Assembly (NCBI GenBank): GCA_022579005.1
Contig: MU401455.1
Location: 1 to 64,000, forward strand
DNA: 64,000 bases
Direction of reading: 5' to 3'
DNA from: Poronia punctata
Lineage: Eukaryota > Ascomycota > Sordariomycetes > Xylariales > Xylariaceae
A program made the translations under genes and the position numbers. Every line of letters begins with the position of its first letter. Position 1 is the stretch's first letter. Below the pieces are notes generated by a model that saw only the letters and a program-made list of their open reading frames with translations, was not told the DNA's origin and searched no databases. This document shows, in pieces, positions 1 through 11,751 of this stretch.

Positions 1-266
1 AATATTATAACTATTACTATAAAAGCTATAATACTATAAAATAAAAATATTATTTATAGCTATAAAATAAACTAGTATATTAGCTTATTTTAAAAGAGTA
101 TATTAAATTTAACAAGTTATAAAATAATAAAAATTAATATAATACTTATATAATAAAAGTTATATAGCTATAGTAAAAACTATTATAAAAAAAAAGGTTC
201 TCTTATAAGAGGTCCTTCCTTACTTATTTATATAAGGGTTTAAGCAATGGGGTAGTTGCAAGGTGA

Positions 267-453
267 TGTTGCTGGCGATTCCAAGAACTAGATGTATTGG
301 ATAACTTCTGTCTGGTTAGCTAGGTAGGTAACCAGACTGGCTGAAAGGATTAAAAAGGGTGTGACCGGCAAAGCCTCGGCTATTGGTCGGCGTAGCTTCG
401 GCCAATAGGTGGTCTGTGCGCAGATAGCTTCCTTTGCTAGGTGCCCCGTTACA
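267..453. repeat. candidate solo LTR, not RIP-mutated
   Basis: A 187-bp block of balanced base composition starts TGTTGC and ends GTTACA, giving the TG...CA ends and short inverted termini of a retrotransposon LTR. Read on the other strand it begins TGTAACGGGG, a start that resembles fungal LTRs. It contains a hairpin (CTATTGGTCG at 380-389 against CGGCCAATAG at 399-408). No matching target-site duplication is visible in the AT-rich flanks and no second copy is present in this window, so the call is tentative. Confidence 0.4.
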
Positions 454-801
454 ATTTAATATATGCAGATTTTATAAAAAAAAGAAGTTTTACTTCTTTA
501 CGCGTATATTAATTAATATATATAATTTAGCTATTTTGCTAGTTCTAATAGTTAGTATAGCCTTTGGTTAAAGTAGTATATGCAAAGGTATATATAAAGG
601 TGGTAAAGACTAGAATATAATAAGGTTGGAAATTTTCCTAAGTCTAAAAAGTGGCCGCAAGGTCAACCTAGTAGCTAATAGGGAACCTTGTATAATACAG
701 CGTTGTGATCTTCTAAAGTTTAGCACGTAGGCCTTTAATAGTTAATCTATATACCTCCCTTATTAAATTATATGTGATAGTACTTACAGCCTTAAAAATT
801 T

Positions 802-859
802 ACAACGATTGTAGATTTTACAACAGTTGTGGCCATTGTACAACGCTTACAATCGTTGT
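802..859. repeat. 12-bp perfect inverted repeat
   Basis: ACAACGATTGTA at 802-813 is matched in reverse complement by TACAATCGTTGT at 848-859, with related TACAA/TTGTA words in the 34-bp spacer. The segment could fold into a hairpin at the border of the AT-rich relic. It may be the end of a small inverted-repeat element; nothing else supports that. Confidence 0.5.
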
Positions 860-1156
860 GGCCCCCTTCAATCTCCCGGTATAGTACCTAGGTAGGTCAA
901 AGTCAGTTTACCCTGCCTTATCTCCGAAATGTTTGCCCCATGTTGTACCGTCCGCTTGTGGTACCTCTAGCGTGGACACACCTTGCTTCGTCGACGGCTA
1001 TCACCTGTAGGTACCAACTAATATGCATATCATTAGAATCTCACATGCACCCATCTCCTTCCCAGGACGGTACCGGGTGGCAGCTGAATCGGAGCCTGTA
1101 AAACTGCACGCAATAAAATGATGATCTTGACTTGCATATACAGTCGAACCTAATGC

Positions 1157-1210
1157 CAGTCAGTCAGTCAGTCAGTCAGTCAGTCAGTCAGTCAGTCAGT
1201 CAGTCAGTCA
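1157..1210. repeat. (CAGT)n microsatellite
   Basis: About 13.5 perfect tandem copies of the tetranucleotide CAGT lie roughly 840 bp upstream of the phosphatase start codon. The array is uninterrupted, so it is likely to vary in length between strains. The rest of 880-2050 holds only AGGTAC/ACCTAG-rich intergenic sequence and the presumed promoter of the next gene. Confidence 0.9.
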
Positions 1211-2050
1211 ACACACAGAAAATAGGAGCCAGAAATCTACCTAGGAGCTTTGGAAGTAAGGTTTAACCTAGGAAGCTCACACCAGCCCGGTACGTGTACA
1301 TACCTTAGAGGAATGATCATTTTTAGTAGCTTCAGTATCACGATACACTGCACTACCCTGTTATAATTTGTAGAGCCCCCATCGCCGGTTGTACCTAACC
1401 TTATTTTACATGTATTGTTTCATCTTCAGGTACGAATACATAATGTACATGTCAGGGGTTAGTTAGAACCAGGCCTATCATAGTCCAAGCTCATACGGTA
1501 AGCTCCACATGTCGAAATGTACCTCTTAGCCCATATTCCACGACCGAGGTACTTCGAGCTGCAGGTTAGATAGATCAAGTCAAACCCAAAGACGACGTTG
1601 GGGCCGAAACAGCCTCTCGACTTCTATTCTTCTCATTCACTTCTAGGTCTAACTACCTACACTTCATTTTCAGCGACTACCTAGTCGAGAACTCCTTTCT
1701 TATCTGCCAAGATCATCAGGGGGGCAACCTTGTTAAGCCCCTCGGGGAACGATTTAGCCTGGGGATACACAGACTTCAGTCGCACGAGAGCTTAACTGAT
1801 CGAGCCCGTGTAGGTTGAGATTGCTCTCACACCCCTACAAACAAACTGTAAGCCGCCTCACATTCTACTCCATATTGCCTGACGTAAGCGCCAAGAAATA
1901 TTCGCACAATCGAGAAGTCGGTTGCCATTTCGTCGATGCCATAAGCCACCAAGTTCATTTTTGGGGGCCGAACGACCGTTGCTAGTTCCAACGTTCCCTA
2001 ACCAGTCAAGAGTCAGAGTGTGGCTAAGCTAACTACCGGTAGTTCAAGCA

Positions 2051-4215
2051 ATGGCGACAGTGGATGGTCCCGTTTCTCCAACGGATGGCTTACCAAGCCC
2101 GCCGTTCATCTCCGTGCCTGGACTCCCTAACCTGAGGGATGCGGGAGGCTACGAGGTGGCGTCTGAGTCGCCTAGTGACAGCAAATCGGCAGATGGAAAG
2201 CGAAGGATTAAAATGATCAGACGTGGTGTCCTGTTCAGATCATCAGAACCCTCGAAATTAACCGACGAGGAGGGCGCATATCTGAGCCAACAGCTAGGCA
2301 TAAGAGTCGTTTACGATTTACGTTCCGCCGTCGAGATAACCCGCGGGTACAACGCTGTCCACTTTCCTATTCGCGAGTGGGAGGGCTCGGAGCGCAAGTT
2401 TGTCCCTGTCTTTCTCGACCAGGATTATTCGCCCGAGGCTTTAGCCCTGCGGTATAAGAACTATGCGGCGGAGAGCGACGAGGCAAGTAAATCACATTCC
2501 TAGTCATGTGTGTGCGCTTTCGCCCCTTTCCAAGTGTCCCTATTATTATTCTGTTTCGGACCCCTGTAGTGGGAGTTATTATTTTGTATTGTCAGGAAGT
2601 TACACCAACCGGCTTCAGATACGCATGGTACTTCCTCCGGATGCCACTGGCCTACATACGCCCGGCAGTTGGGCGCAAGGATTTCACTCGCATGTTTCAC
2701 AGAGAGGAAAACCGACAACGAGCGACGGGGCATATGACCATTCATCCCCGGTGCCGCAGAAGGTCCAACAGAGCGACAACTTCGTGCCCATGAATGGCTT
2801 ATCTGGTTCCCACCTGGAATAGGCCCCCAGATCCTTTTACGCAGAAAGGCTTCTGGCACATGTGACTCCCAGCCACCCGCTCGTCGCCAATCTGAGAGGA
2901 TCACGGAGAATGTCACTTCACATACATATTAGATGTCTAGCGGCATTCCCTCGGCCGTTCCTCTCATTTCCTTACCCCCATGCGCTGTTTATTTCAACTT
3001 GATTGTAGATGTCGATCACCCCTGGGACCAGTGCCACGTGCTGTTAGCCCAGTTGTCTCAAACACACAAGCTTACATGTAGCTTCGCTCCGCGCGCTAAC
3101 TTGGGCACCGTAGGGGTTTATCGAGGCATACAAAGACATCTTGAAGGCAGCCACAGACCCAGCCAACGAGTTCCAACCCTTTAAGACGATTTTGGGACAT
3201 CTAGCCTCGTCGCCATCTGAGCAAGGCCCACCACCGTGTCTTGTCCACTGCACAGCAGGGAAAGATCGTACCGGGGTTATTGTTGCATTGGCGTTAAGTC
3301 TTTGCGGCGTCCCCGATGAAGCAGTCGTGCATGAGTACAGGTTAGTCCAAGAGTCCACGTGTTGCCTACCTACCTAGACGGCACCCATCCCACATGAAAA
3401 CTGCGTGTGTTATTGCACGACCGGAACGGAAACGACTAAAAAATGTCACCTTTTGCGCGCCGATACAGTCTGACCCAGATCGGTTTACGCTCCCGTCTCG
3501 AAGAACTGGAGAAACATGTCTCGAGTAATCCCAAGATCGGCATCGATGCCGCTGGTGCGAGGCGAATGATTAGTGCCCGGTAAGTCCTGTCTTTAATTTT
3601 TTTTAAAAAAAAAAACTTACTTACCACAACTCTCTATGTTTTCTTTGACTTTACACCTCCCCCCAGGCGTTAAAATGACGCTCTCTCATCTCACGTTTGC
3701 AAAGCCAATGATGGGGGCGATAAGCCTCGCGGCCCACTAGGAATAACACCCCAAAGTCATGGGCGTTTCTTCTTTTTCTTCTTCTTTTAACAGGGAACCC
3801 CTCCCTTGGGGGTGTACGCGGAATGGAGAAAGGGAGCATGTACGTCCAAACACAGCACCAACAGGCCAGCAGTCCATCTTGTGGACCGGAAGAAGTGTGT
3901 GCACAGATGGGGGAGTTGAAGGCTTTATTTGGTTACATATTCCACTTTCCATGGCAACTTACACATCATCATTCATCGGCTCTGCTATATCTGTACAGAG
4001 GCCAGCTAGCTAACGTAAAGGCCGGCTGCAGGAGAGAGGCGATGTTAGGCACATTGGCTCATATACGTGAGCAGTACGGCTCTGTTGAGGAATGTGTTTT
4101 AAAACTGCGTATGCTCACTCCCGAGGGCATCGAGCAGCTAAGAAAGAACTTGATCGTCGAATGTGACGAGGACGAAGCAATTCCATGGCAAGAACACGCC
4201 AAACTCATGCTCTGA
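2051..4215 (+). CDS. protein tyrosine/serine phosphatase (Y_phosphatase3 type), 4 exons
   Basis: This is a DSP/PTP-fold phosphatase of the fungal Tyr/Ser phosphatase family. Inferred exons are 2051-2482, 3114-3340, 3469-3579 and 4032-4215, joining in phase to a 317-residue protein. The N-terminus has the family pattern 'PGLPNLRDAGGYE' and 'RRGVLFRSSEPSKLT'. The signature loop HCTAGKDRTG lies in exon 2, with Cys190 as nucleophile and Arg196 as phosphate-binding residue; 'HEYSLTQIGL' spans the exon 2/3 junction and 'YGSVEECV' follows in exon 4. Intron 1 (631 nt) needs a GC donor, GAG|GCAAGT, with branch GCTAAC and acceptor GTAG; intron 3 is also long at 452 nt. Substrate is unknown: this family acts on phosphoproteins or phosphoinositides. 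It is convergent with mS45. Confidence 0.85.
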
Positions 4216-4558
4216 TTATTACACATGGGAACATCACATTATTGCGGCGTGTGGAGACTGGACAGCATCAAGTAGAATGTGATTTTTGATAAATTGAATG
4301 GGTATATACACGCGCAGAGTTTTTATACAGATCAGGCTCGAATACATTAGATAGGCAGGTCATCTGTACAAGTGGTGGTCGGATCATCGCCGGCCGGCAG
4401 CTTCTCTCACGCCTGACTTGATATGTTGTTGTGGTGTAGGTGTTTATCCCTCAGCACACAAATGAACAACATTCCGCTGGCGCTGTTCCTCATCGTCTTA
4501 CAATGTTGATACAAAAATGATGCTACTGGTACCAGGTGCCTGAACGTGGCATGTCACC
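4216..4558. other. convergent 3' intergenic region
   Basis: A 343-bp gap lies between the phosphatase stop and the stop of the mS45 gene on the other strand. It must hold both 3' ends and poly(A) sites. No gene or repeat is seen. Confidence 0.6.
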
Positions 4559-5773
4559 CTACGGTACAGAGGTAGGGATCTTGATCTGGTGACCCTGGGC
4601 CCGATCTTCATACGGCGCTCCATACCGCCAACCCACAGCAGAGCGAGCTTTGCCGCGGGACCCGACGTTCTCGGCATTGTAGCCCTTGAACCGGAATTCG
4701 AACCGTGACGTGTTAACGCGGGTCGTCGCTGCTTCCTCGGCGGCGGCCTTGGCAATCTGCCTCTCAGCCGCCTTTCTCTCAGACGCGGCGGCAGCTTCCT
4801 TGAAGCGTTCGGCCGCTTCATATTTGCTTTGTCCTCCCGCAAGCATATCCTTTTCCATCTGGACGAGTTCCGGATGAGGGATGCGCTTATCTGCAGAAAG
4901 CATATCTGCATTGAAGGCAAAGGCGGCGTCTTCTCTGGTGAACTTCCTCGACTCAGAGGTCGGCCAGAAGATCTGCTGCATCGTGTGGGGGTGTACATGA
5001 ATCTCATTGATGGGCTCGAACGGCTGGTTCACAGCCTCAGGGTCGATATGGTGTTTGGGGAGCAATGTCATCATGGCTTTTGAATATACGGTAGCGAGTG
5101 GTTTGCCCTATTCGACAGAATCGAGAATTAGCTTACGCGAAGCAGACAGATACATCTTCAACAGGAGTAAAAAAAGGGCTCGTCGTCGACAATTGGATCA
5201 GAGAGGCTCGCAACAGCAATTTGTAACCATGTAGTTGTCTTAAAGACTTATCGAATTGGTATGTTGTAATCATCATATACATGCCGACGAGGGAGATGCG
5301 GGAGAGGAATGACGGGTTAGGTTGGGGGACGGGCTCACCTTGGCTATCCAATCCTTCTCCACCTCCTTTAACCGGACGACCGCAGCGACTCTCCGGATAT
5401 CGACTCCATACTCGGCGGATACGACCTTGATGGCCTCGCCTTTACGCATGACCTTCTCCCATATCAACTCGCGGGCCCTCTCGCTGAGTACCGGCTCGCT
5501 CTTGAAGTAAGGGTTATTTGGAAACGGACGATGATCCTTGCCTAGGTACGACGGCTTCTCGGGAGCGCCGAGTGTCCGTCCCTGGTCTTTCTCCCACTCT
5601 CTAAAAAACCGACGCTGCTTTGAAAATTTCGGGCGGCTAACTGTGGTCGAGAAGCTGGCAACGGTAGATACTTGCGACGGCTTCGTCTGTCTAAGGCAAC
5701 ACGCCGTGTCGGCACTCCCCCTTACTAAGGAAGAGGCGGCACGGGTGGCCGGTATTGGTACTCGCGGTGGCAT
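4559..5773 (-). CDS. mrps35: mitochondrial small-subunit ribosomal protein mS45 (Mrps35/Bot1 family)
   Basis: This is a mitochondrial ribosome small-subunit protein of the Bot1p/Mrps35 family. Exon 1 is 5773-5339 and exon 2 is 5107-4559, joined in phase 0 across a 231-nt intron (donor AAG|GTGAGC, acceptor AATAG, branch-like GCTAAT), giving 327 residues. The N-terminus is Arg/Ala/Ser-rich without acidic residues for about 15 positions, as in a mitochondrial presequence. It is followed by 'KQRRFFREWEKDQGRTLG', 'YLGKDHRPFPNNPYF' and 'SAEYGVDIRRVAAVVRLKE', which match this family as I know it. The second exon has the 'EPINEIHVHPHTMQQIFWP' block, a long Ala/Glu/Lys helix and a C-terminal 'KGYNAENVGSRGKARSAVGW'. 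It is divergent from SSK1. The family call is by motif recall, not by search. Confidence 0.78.
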
Positions 5774-7357
5774 TGCGACAACCTCACGACCCCCGGAAGC
5801 AAGGAAAGTGGAAAGGAAGAAGAGGAAGGGTTTTCCTCGGGTTTATATATATGATGATATTTTTTCGAATTGCGGATCTCTGATGTAAACTAAAGCTTGT
5901 CCGGCACGTTTTGGAGCATCGGTGTGGGGCTTCGGATTAATGATTTATCGGAGTCGGCCTATGATAGGCCAGAAAGTGGAAAATGACCCACCGAATTCGT
6001 TACAGCTCTTTTTTGGAGTATGGTGGTCAATGCTTGTACACTAGAATCTCTTTTGTTCATTCTTTTTTTATCTGGCAGAATTCTCTTCTCTCGAATCTCA
6101 ACATTCCCCGTCTAGGTATTTGTGAGCTAACCTAGACTAGTCTCAGGTACCCGGGGAGCTAGGTACAACGGGGGTGCCCTGAACAGTATTGAGCACCTAC
6201 GAGTACCTAACCTATTTATTAAGAGAATTGTAGCCTTTTCCATCGCGACTTTTCGTACACGGTGGGTTTAGCCCCTCACTCTCAGCACTATCGATCGACG
6301 ATCGCCTTCCTTGAGTTCTTTTCGAACCGCCCAACCACGCATGTGTACACGTACAATTACGGACATGAGTACTTAAATCGGTATACTTATAGAGAGTTGA
6401 TATATCGTCAAACTTTCACCTAATAGAATTTACGCATACTTGTGTGTTACGTGTAGAAGTATGAGATGCAGTGTACACGTAGCATCCGGCCTCAGATACA
6501 TGGTAGAGTACTCGTAGGTCTAGATGCTAAATGTACTAGCCTGTCTAACCATATGCATCAGCGATCACGATCGTGTTTGATGCACGTTGAGCCTCCTAAT
6601 CCCTCAAGAGATTAAACCTGAGCCCCAACGGACAAGGTGCAGGAAATGAAATTGATTCTGTCGAATCTCATTGTATACCAAAGACGTGTGTTATTTTGTA
6701 TGCCAGATGCCTATTCCTCCGCATACCGATTGGTTAAACCGGACCGTTACATTCAGAGAATACACGGCACACCGAAATTATACTTAATATCATCAGCACA
6801 AGTGTCTTTCTAGACTTGTTATTCTGCTCGTAAACGTTGGCGTCTCTCCCTAAACTCCTTCCTAGTCGTTTCAGCTTTGCCACGGCAGCACCACTTGTAC
6901 AATAAAAAGCTGCTACTTACCTATCGTGGCGGTAACCTCGGAGATGATGGAGTGTGGTCTGGATTGGATAAAAGTATGAACCTGCAGCCCTGGACCATCC
7001 CACTATAGGATACCTACCTTTAAGGTAATTACCACCTATAACATCTATGTTCTAGCCATGGACGTAAATAGATGCAGCAACCCTCAAATAAAAAATCACA
7101 ACAAAACGGGCCTGGTACTTTATTATCTGAATTAAGTAACTCACACCGTCTCTCTTATTACATTATATGGACTCGATCCCTCGGAAAGACTTACCAGACA
7201 TTGCAGTTGACCTGTTTCCCAACATTCGTTTGAGGTGACCAGCTCATGGCTTGTCAGAGCCCCATGATAGCTGTGTCGCAGAGCTACTAAAGCCGCTAGG
7301 TAGTAGTACCCAGGTGCCAGGACTGCGTGCCTGCTCGTATCCATCAAAAACCTGGCC
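5774..7357. promoter_or_regulatory. divergent promoter region between mS45 and SSK1
   Basis: This 1.58-kb region lies between two start codons pointing apart and must contain both promoters. It is unique-looking sequence with several AGGTACC/CCTAGG words and T-rich tracts (6060-6070, 6080-6110). No ORF with coding character, no RNA gene and no repeat array was found. No specific transcription-factor site can be claimed. Confidence 0.5.
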
Positions 7358-10158
7358 ATGGGAAACCTGAAGGCGCGCATCAAGGCCACGCTTCTTCGGA
7401 GAGATAGCAAGTCGTCCATTCCTACCACTAGTAAGAAGAGCTCCGGGCGGGATTGTACATCGAGTGCCAGTAACCACACACAACCTGGCTACGAGGCGTC
7501 AGATGAGCGTAGTGAACATAGAAAGGATAGGCCCCGTGATTCCAACAGAGCATCTGCTCGCGTCGGAGTTGTATCGTGGAGCGGGCCGAGTCAATACAGC
7601 CAGGACGTCCCGACCCGTGGCCAAACTGACCATCACCTCCAGCCGCTAATACGCAGCTCTAGCCAGGATACAACTCCGACAAGTCTAGCACCAAGCCCAT
7701 CGCGAGAAGCTGAAGTTGAAGCTGCAACCCAAGCTCAAGCTCAAACACAAGCACAAGCACAAGCACAAGCACAAGCCCAAGGCCGAGCTCTGATAGCCCC
7801 AACGCTAGTAGCTCCAGCGCAGAGCCGGCCTGCAACTACAGCTACGGCGGCTACTAGGACAACAGCCAAACCCGCTCCACCGTCAATCCTCCAAGCTGAA
7901 GGAACAGGGACAGGACCGAAACTGGGTCGTTCCGATCGGGGACCAACTGCAATCTCTGAAGCTACTACCATTCCCGGCAACGATCTACAACACCTTGCCG
8001 CCGCCAATTCGCACCCATCATCATCTTCAACCACTCTAGCCGCCATCATCAACACAAAAGGTCACCCCACCATTCCCTCAACCACCAAAGAAGAAAATAC
8101 CCTGGCTCCTATCTATACTATATCTTATCCCATTACTACATCCATAACCACCGATAAGACTCTTCCTGGTCCAGACGTCGTCGCCAGTACACTTCCTAGC
8201 ATTCACGAACACCCAGCCACACCACCCTCGGTAGCCTCTGCAGCGCCGACCAACCCTAAGATCAAAGAAATTGCAGGCATCGAATCCACTGCGGCCGGGC
8301 CCCCAAGTCTGGCCGTTCAGATCGACGGGACGCAAGAGGGGATCGAAACAGATATCGACGATCTTGCCTACAGTCCCTCGCTACTCACGCCGCCTCTATA
8401 TTCTCCGTCTCTACCTAATCGGCCTCCGCTGTCGCCATCCTCCTTCAGCCGCCCGCTTGGGACTCCCAGGAATCAGAGCCAGTTCCCGTCGCATCAAACC
8501 CACCTCTTCAAGGCGCTACTCCATAGCCATGCAGATAGCTTGACATCAAAAGCTGATCCCGACCAACAGCAACAGCCCCCGTCCACCATGGTCGCAAGGA
8601 AGATCTGGGTCAAACGACCCTTGGCATCGGCTACGCTCATCACTATAGGCGAAGAAGATCTCGTCGACGACGTGCGCGAGATGATCCTTCGCAAATACAC
8701 AAACTCTCTAGGCCGCCTCTACGATGCGCCGGACCTGACCTTGCGGATATGTAACCGGGAACAGCAGTCTAGCAGGCCTTTGCAACCGGACGAGCTTATG
8801 TGCAAGGTCCTCGATTCTTACTATCCAAACGGCCAGAGTGTGGACGATGCTCTACTCATTGACATCCCATCGCGCAGGACACCGAAAGCATCGCCCAATC
8901 CGAGGTACTATGCCGACGATCGGCCACACGAGTCTGCAACCGATTACTTCCCGCCTTACCCACCGCCCGCCCACGCCCACACACACCCTCACCACACGTC
9001 TTCCGCAGGGCTCGTTAACGGACAGCAGCACCTTGTATTCCCTCCCTCGATGACTATCGTAAGCGGAAGCTCGCTCCCAGCCCTCCCTTCTCCAGGCAGC
9101 ACAAGACGCTTAGCCCTCAGCCGGCCCAATATACAAAGAATGCACACGGCCTCGCCCGTGTCCACGGTTGCCAACAGCCATGCTAGCCATGCTAGCCATG
9201 CCAGTCATGCTTCCCAAGCTGGGACGGCACCCACCGGTACGCACAAGCACTCTAGACCGGTGCGTTCAAGGACTCATTCAGGAGCATCTTCAGACCAATC
9301 CAACCACGCGCCCCCAGCGCCACCGAACCTGACGCCGCCGCCTGCCGAACACATAGTGACGCCGCCCCCGCGTGTTTCCTCGCCACGACCGTCAAACCGA
9401 GCGATGATGAAGAAGACGAGGAGGACAATTGAGACACCAACGCTTCCCTCGGGCCTCTTGGACACGGCAGTGCCGCCGATCAATATCCTCATCGTCGAAG
9501 ACAACATGATCAACCTCCGACTATTGGAAGCCTTTGTGAAGAGGCTGAAGGTCCGGTGGCAGACAGCGGTCAACGGAAGAGAAGCGGTGGACAAGTGGCG
9601 AGCCGGCGGCTTTCACTTGGTCCTCATGGACATCCAACTCCCCATCATGAACGGGCTCGAAGCAACGCGTGAGATCCGCAGAATCGAAAGAGTCAACTCG
9701 ATCGGTGTCTTTTCCTCATCAGCCAGTAGCCCACCCGACGAAGTGCTACCGGAACCGTCGGAGCAAGACAAGCTGGCGAACACGGAGATGTTCAAAAGCC
9801 CTGTCATCATCGTCGCGCTAACCGCCAGCTCGCTGCAGAGCGACAGACACGAGGCCTTGGCGGCAGGATGCAATGATTTCCTGACCAAAGTAAGTCTTGC
9901 AAGAAGAAAGTTTGAACTCAACTATGCCCGCTCAGTATGCTAATGCGTATCATGATACAGCCTGTCAACTTCGACTGGTTGCAGCGAAAGGTCAAGGAAT
10001 GGGGTTGTATGCAAGCTTTGATCGACTTTGACGGGTGGCGAAAGTGGAAAGATTTCTCGCAGAAGACGCAGTTGAATGAAGCCGCCAAGAAGAATACCAG
10101 TACATCTAAAGCGAGGCCTGTCAAGAAGAATCGAATATCGGCAACTGCTGCGGCCTAG
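7358..10158 (+). CDS. SSK1: response regulator SSK1 of the HOG osmosensing pathway
   Basis: SSK1 is the cytoplasmic response regulator that takes the phosphate from the histidine phosphotransfer protein and, when unphosphorylated, activates the Ssk2/22-type MAPKKK of the HOG pathway. Exons 7358-9889 and 9961-10158 join in phase 0 (GTAAGT...ACAG, 71-nt intron) to 909 residues. Residues 1-400 are low-complexity with an Ala-Gln run near 130. A conserved block 'RKIWVKRPLASATLITIGEE' begins at about 413. The receiver domain starts at about 709: acidic pair Glu714/Asp715 in 'ILIVEDN', phospho-acceptor Asp758 in 'LVLMDIQLPIMNG', 'ALTASS', and the conserved Lys844 in 'FLTK', which is the last codon of exon 1. 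'WGCMQALIDFDGW' after the receiver fits SSK1 rather than SKN7. All catalytic residues are intact. Confidence 0.93.
9178..9213 (+). repeat. in-frame Ser-His-Ala repeat within SSK1
   Basis: Four near-copies of a 9-nt unit (CATGCTAGC and variants) encode SHASHASHASHASQ in the disordered linker between the conserved N-terminal block and the receiver domain. Together with the (Ala-Gln)n run at about 7735-7780 it marks repeat-length variation in the non-catalytic part of the protein. Confidence 0.8.
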
Positions 10159-11751
10159 AGCTGACTCTTACGATGCCGCCACCCTTTTCGCCTTGTAGTA
10201 GAACCGCATTCGATTCTATACAAAGCCCCAAGAGGAAGACAAATCAGAGGGGGGTTATGATGATATTTTTACGGCATCGGTCGACAAAGCTTTTTCTAGC
10301 AGGACCCGGGCACTCGGGGGAGGAGGAAGCTTGGATCTTGAGGCTTGTAATAGAATCGAAGCCACAGTTTTACGTCATGACAATAAGACGGGCTCTGGTC
10401 GGAGCGCCTGTCAATCCACACCAACTAAAGAGGCCGTGCATGGACGTCACATAATACTCTACTATACCTACAAAAGAGAGAAGAAGACGGGGTCCAGACA
10501 GTGGCATGGTTCATTATTTGCTGGGGGTACGGTAATGGTACAAGCATGTATAGGTGTTTGCGTTTTGGTCTCAAGCCAAGCTCGTACGTTGGCAAGGAAG
10601 CAGAGACTTGGGCATCAGGTACATGATAGCAGCGTTGGTTTAACGTTTTTGATGATAATATATGGTAAAAATATGGTTTAAAGAGGTTATGGAATGCAGG
10701 AATGCAAGGTAGCCTTTTTGGCAACAATGTCCAACTTGGGAAAAGTTTCAAGCCGTGTCAAAAGCTGACAAGTCTAACCTAACCTAGGTATTTGGATATT
10801 TGATGTCTTTACTTGGGTGTTTGGATCTTGAGAGTGATCAAGGTTTCAAATTTTTGGCTTTCATATTGGCCACGATGCAATAGAGCCTTGGGGGATATTG
10901 CCACACGTACATGTTTTGGTCAACAGTCCGAAAGAAGATGTCCCCAATTGAACGTGTCATGTTGATGACTTGTTCAAAGATACCTGTGTAGCGCCAGACA
11001 GGCTTGTTATTAAAATAGAAAAGGGTTATCCCTTAATACTCTCTTATAAGGTAGCAGTTTTCTCTTTTGAGTATGTTATCCCAAGACCAAGCAAGGTTTA
11101 TACATTTTGATAATTGTGGTTAAGAGGAAGCAAGCTCTTTGTTAAGCAGGTACCTAGTATAAAGCTGGGGGTCCCTTATATGATATACAGACTTTCATAG
11201 CTTTGGGAGTGTAGTTTGATGCGAGGTTGGCTTCCTCCTACCTTTGAAGGGGAAGTAAGAAAACCGGTAGACCAAATAGGTAAGGTAGGTACTACCTTAC
11301 CTACAAGTTACACTTTCCCAACTCCAAGAAAAGAACTCACGGATAATGGTGACGCATACATGTACCTAATATGAGGTGGACAAGGTACTTTATTAACTTG
11401 GGTTGCTCAAGTTGATGAAGGAACGTGATGGTACATTTTGCTATGGTATACATGATTCATTCATAACCACTCCGAGGCTCGAGCCGTAGGCAGTGCAGTA
11501 ACGATTTGACAAAGGAAAAGAAAAACGAAAACGAAAACGAAAACGAAAACAGAAATCCAGCTCAACACGACACAACGCCCGCTTTTCTCTCTCTCTCCCT
11601 CTCTCTCACTCTTCAAACCTGACCCAAGCAAGGAAACAGGTATGCGAGTTGAGAGAAACTTGATAAACAGACATCCATCCAGACCATCAAACACAGCCCT
11701 GTGAGACAAGTCCCTCTTCCATTCCAGTCCTGGGCCCTGGCCCCTGCGTAT
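10159..11751. other. convergent intergenic region
   Basis: The space between SSK1 and the hypothetical gene on the opposite strand holds their 3' ends. It includes an (AAACG)n microsatellite at about 11521-11551 followed by a CT-rich tract (11583-11612), both just past the stop codon of the minus-strand gene. Short open frames here lack codon bias or recognisable motifs. No other feature is seen. Confidence 0.5.

Larger units (their letters stand above)
1..880. repeat. AT-rich, RIP-like repeat relic at the window edge
   Basis: Bases 1-240 and about 454-640 are almost pure A/T with many TATA, TTAA and TAATA words and no open frame of note, like the large island at 26.3-42.4 kb. The composition fits an old transposon saturated with C-to-T changes. 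A GC-richer block at 241-453 interrupts it. The relic fades into ordinary intergenic sequence by about 880. Its element family cannot be told from what is left, and it probably continues to the left of the window. Confidence 0.6.

Noticed and set aside
2506..2822. ORFs on both strands between the first two phosphatase exons
   Set aside because: They fall inside the inferred 631-nt intron and resemble no protein; a short extra exon cannot be fully excluded.
3823..4031. Extension of the last phosphatase exon upstream to an ATG at 3823
   Set aside because: The text before 4032 does not match the family, and a CTAAC branch site with a GCAG acceptor marks the exon start.
4690..4715. GGTTCGAATTCC on the minus strand, tRNA T-arm-like
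   Set aside because: It lies inside the mS45 coding exon ('TSRFEFRFKG'), and no cloverleaf is possible.
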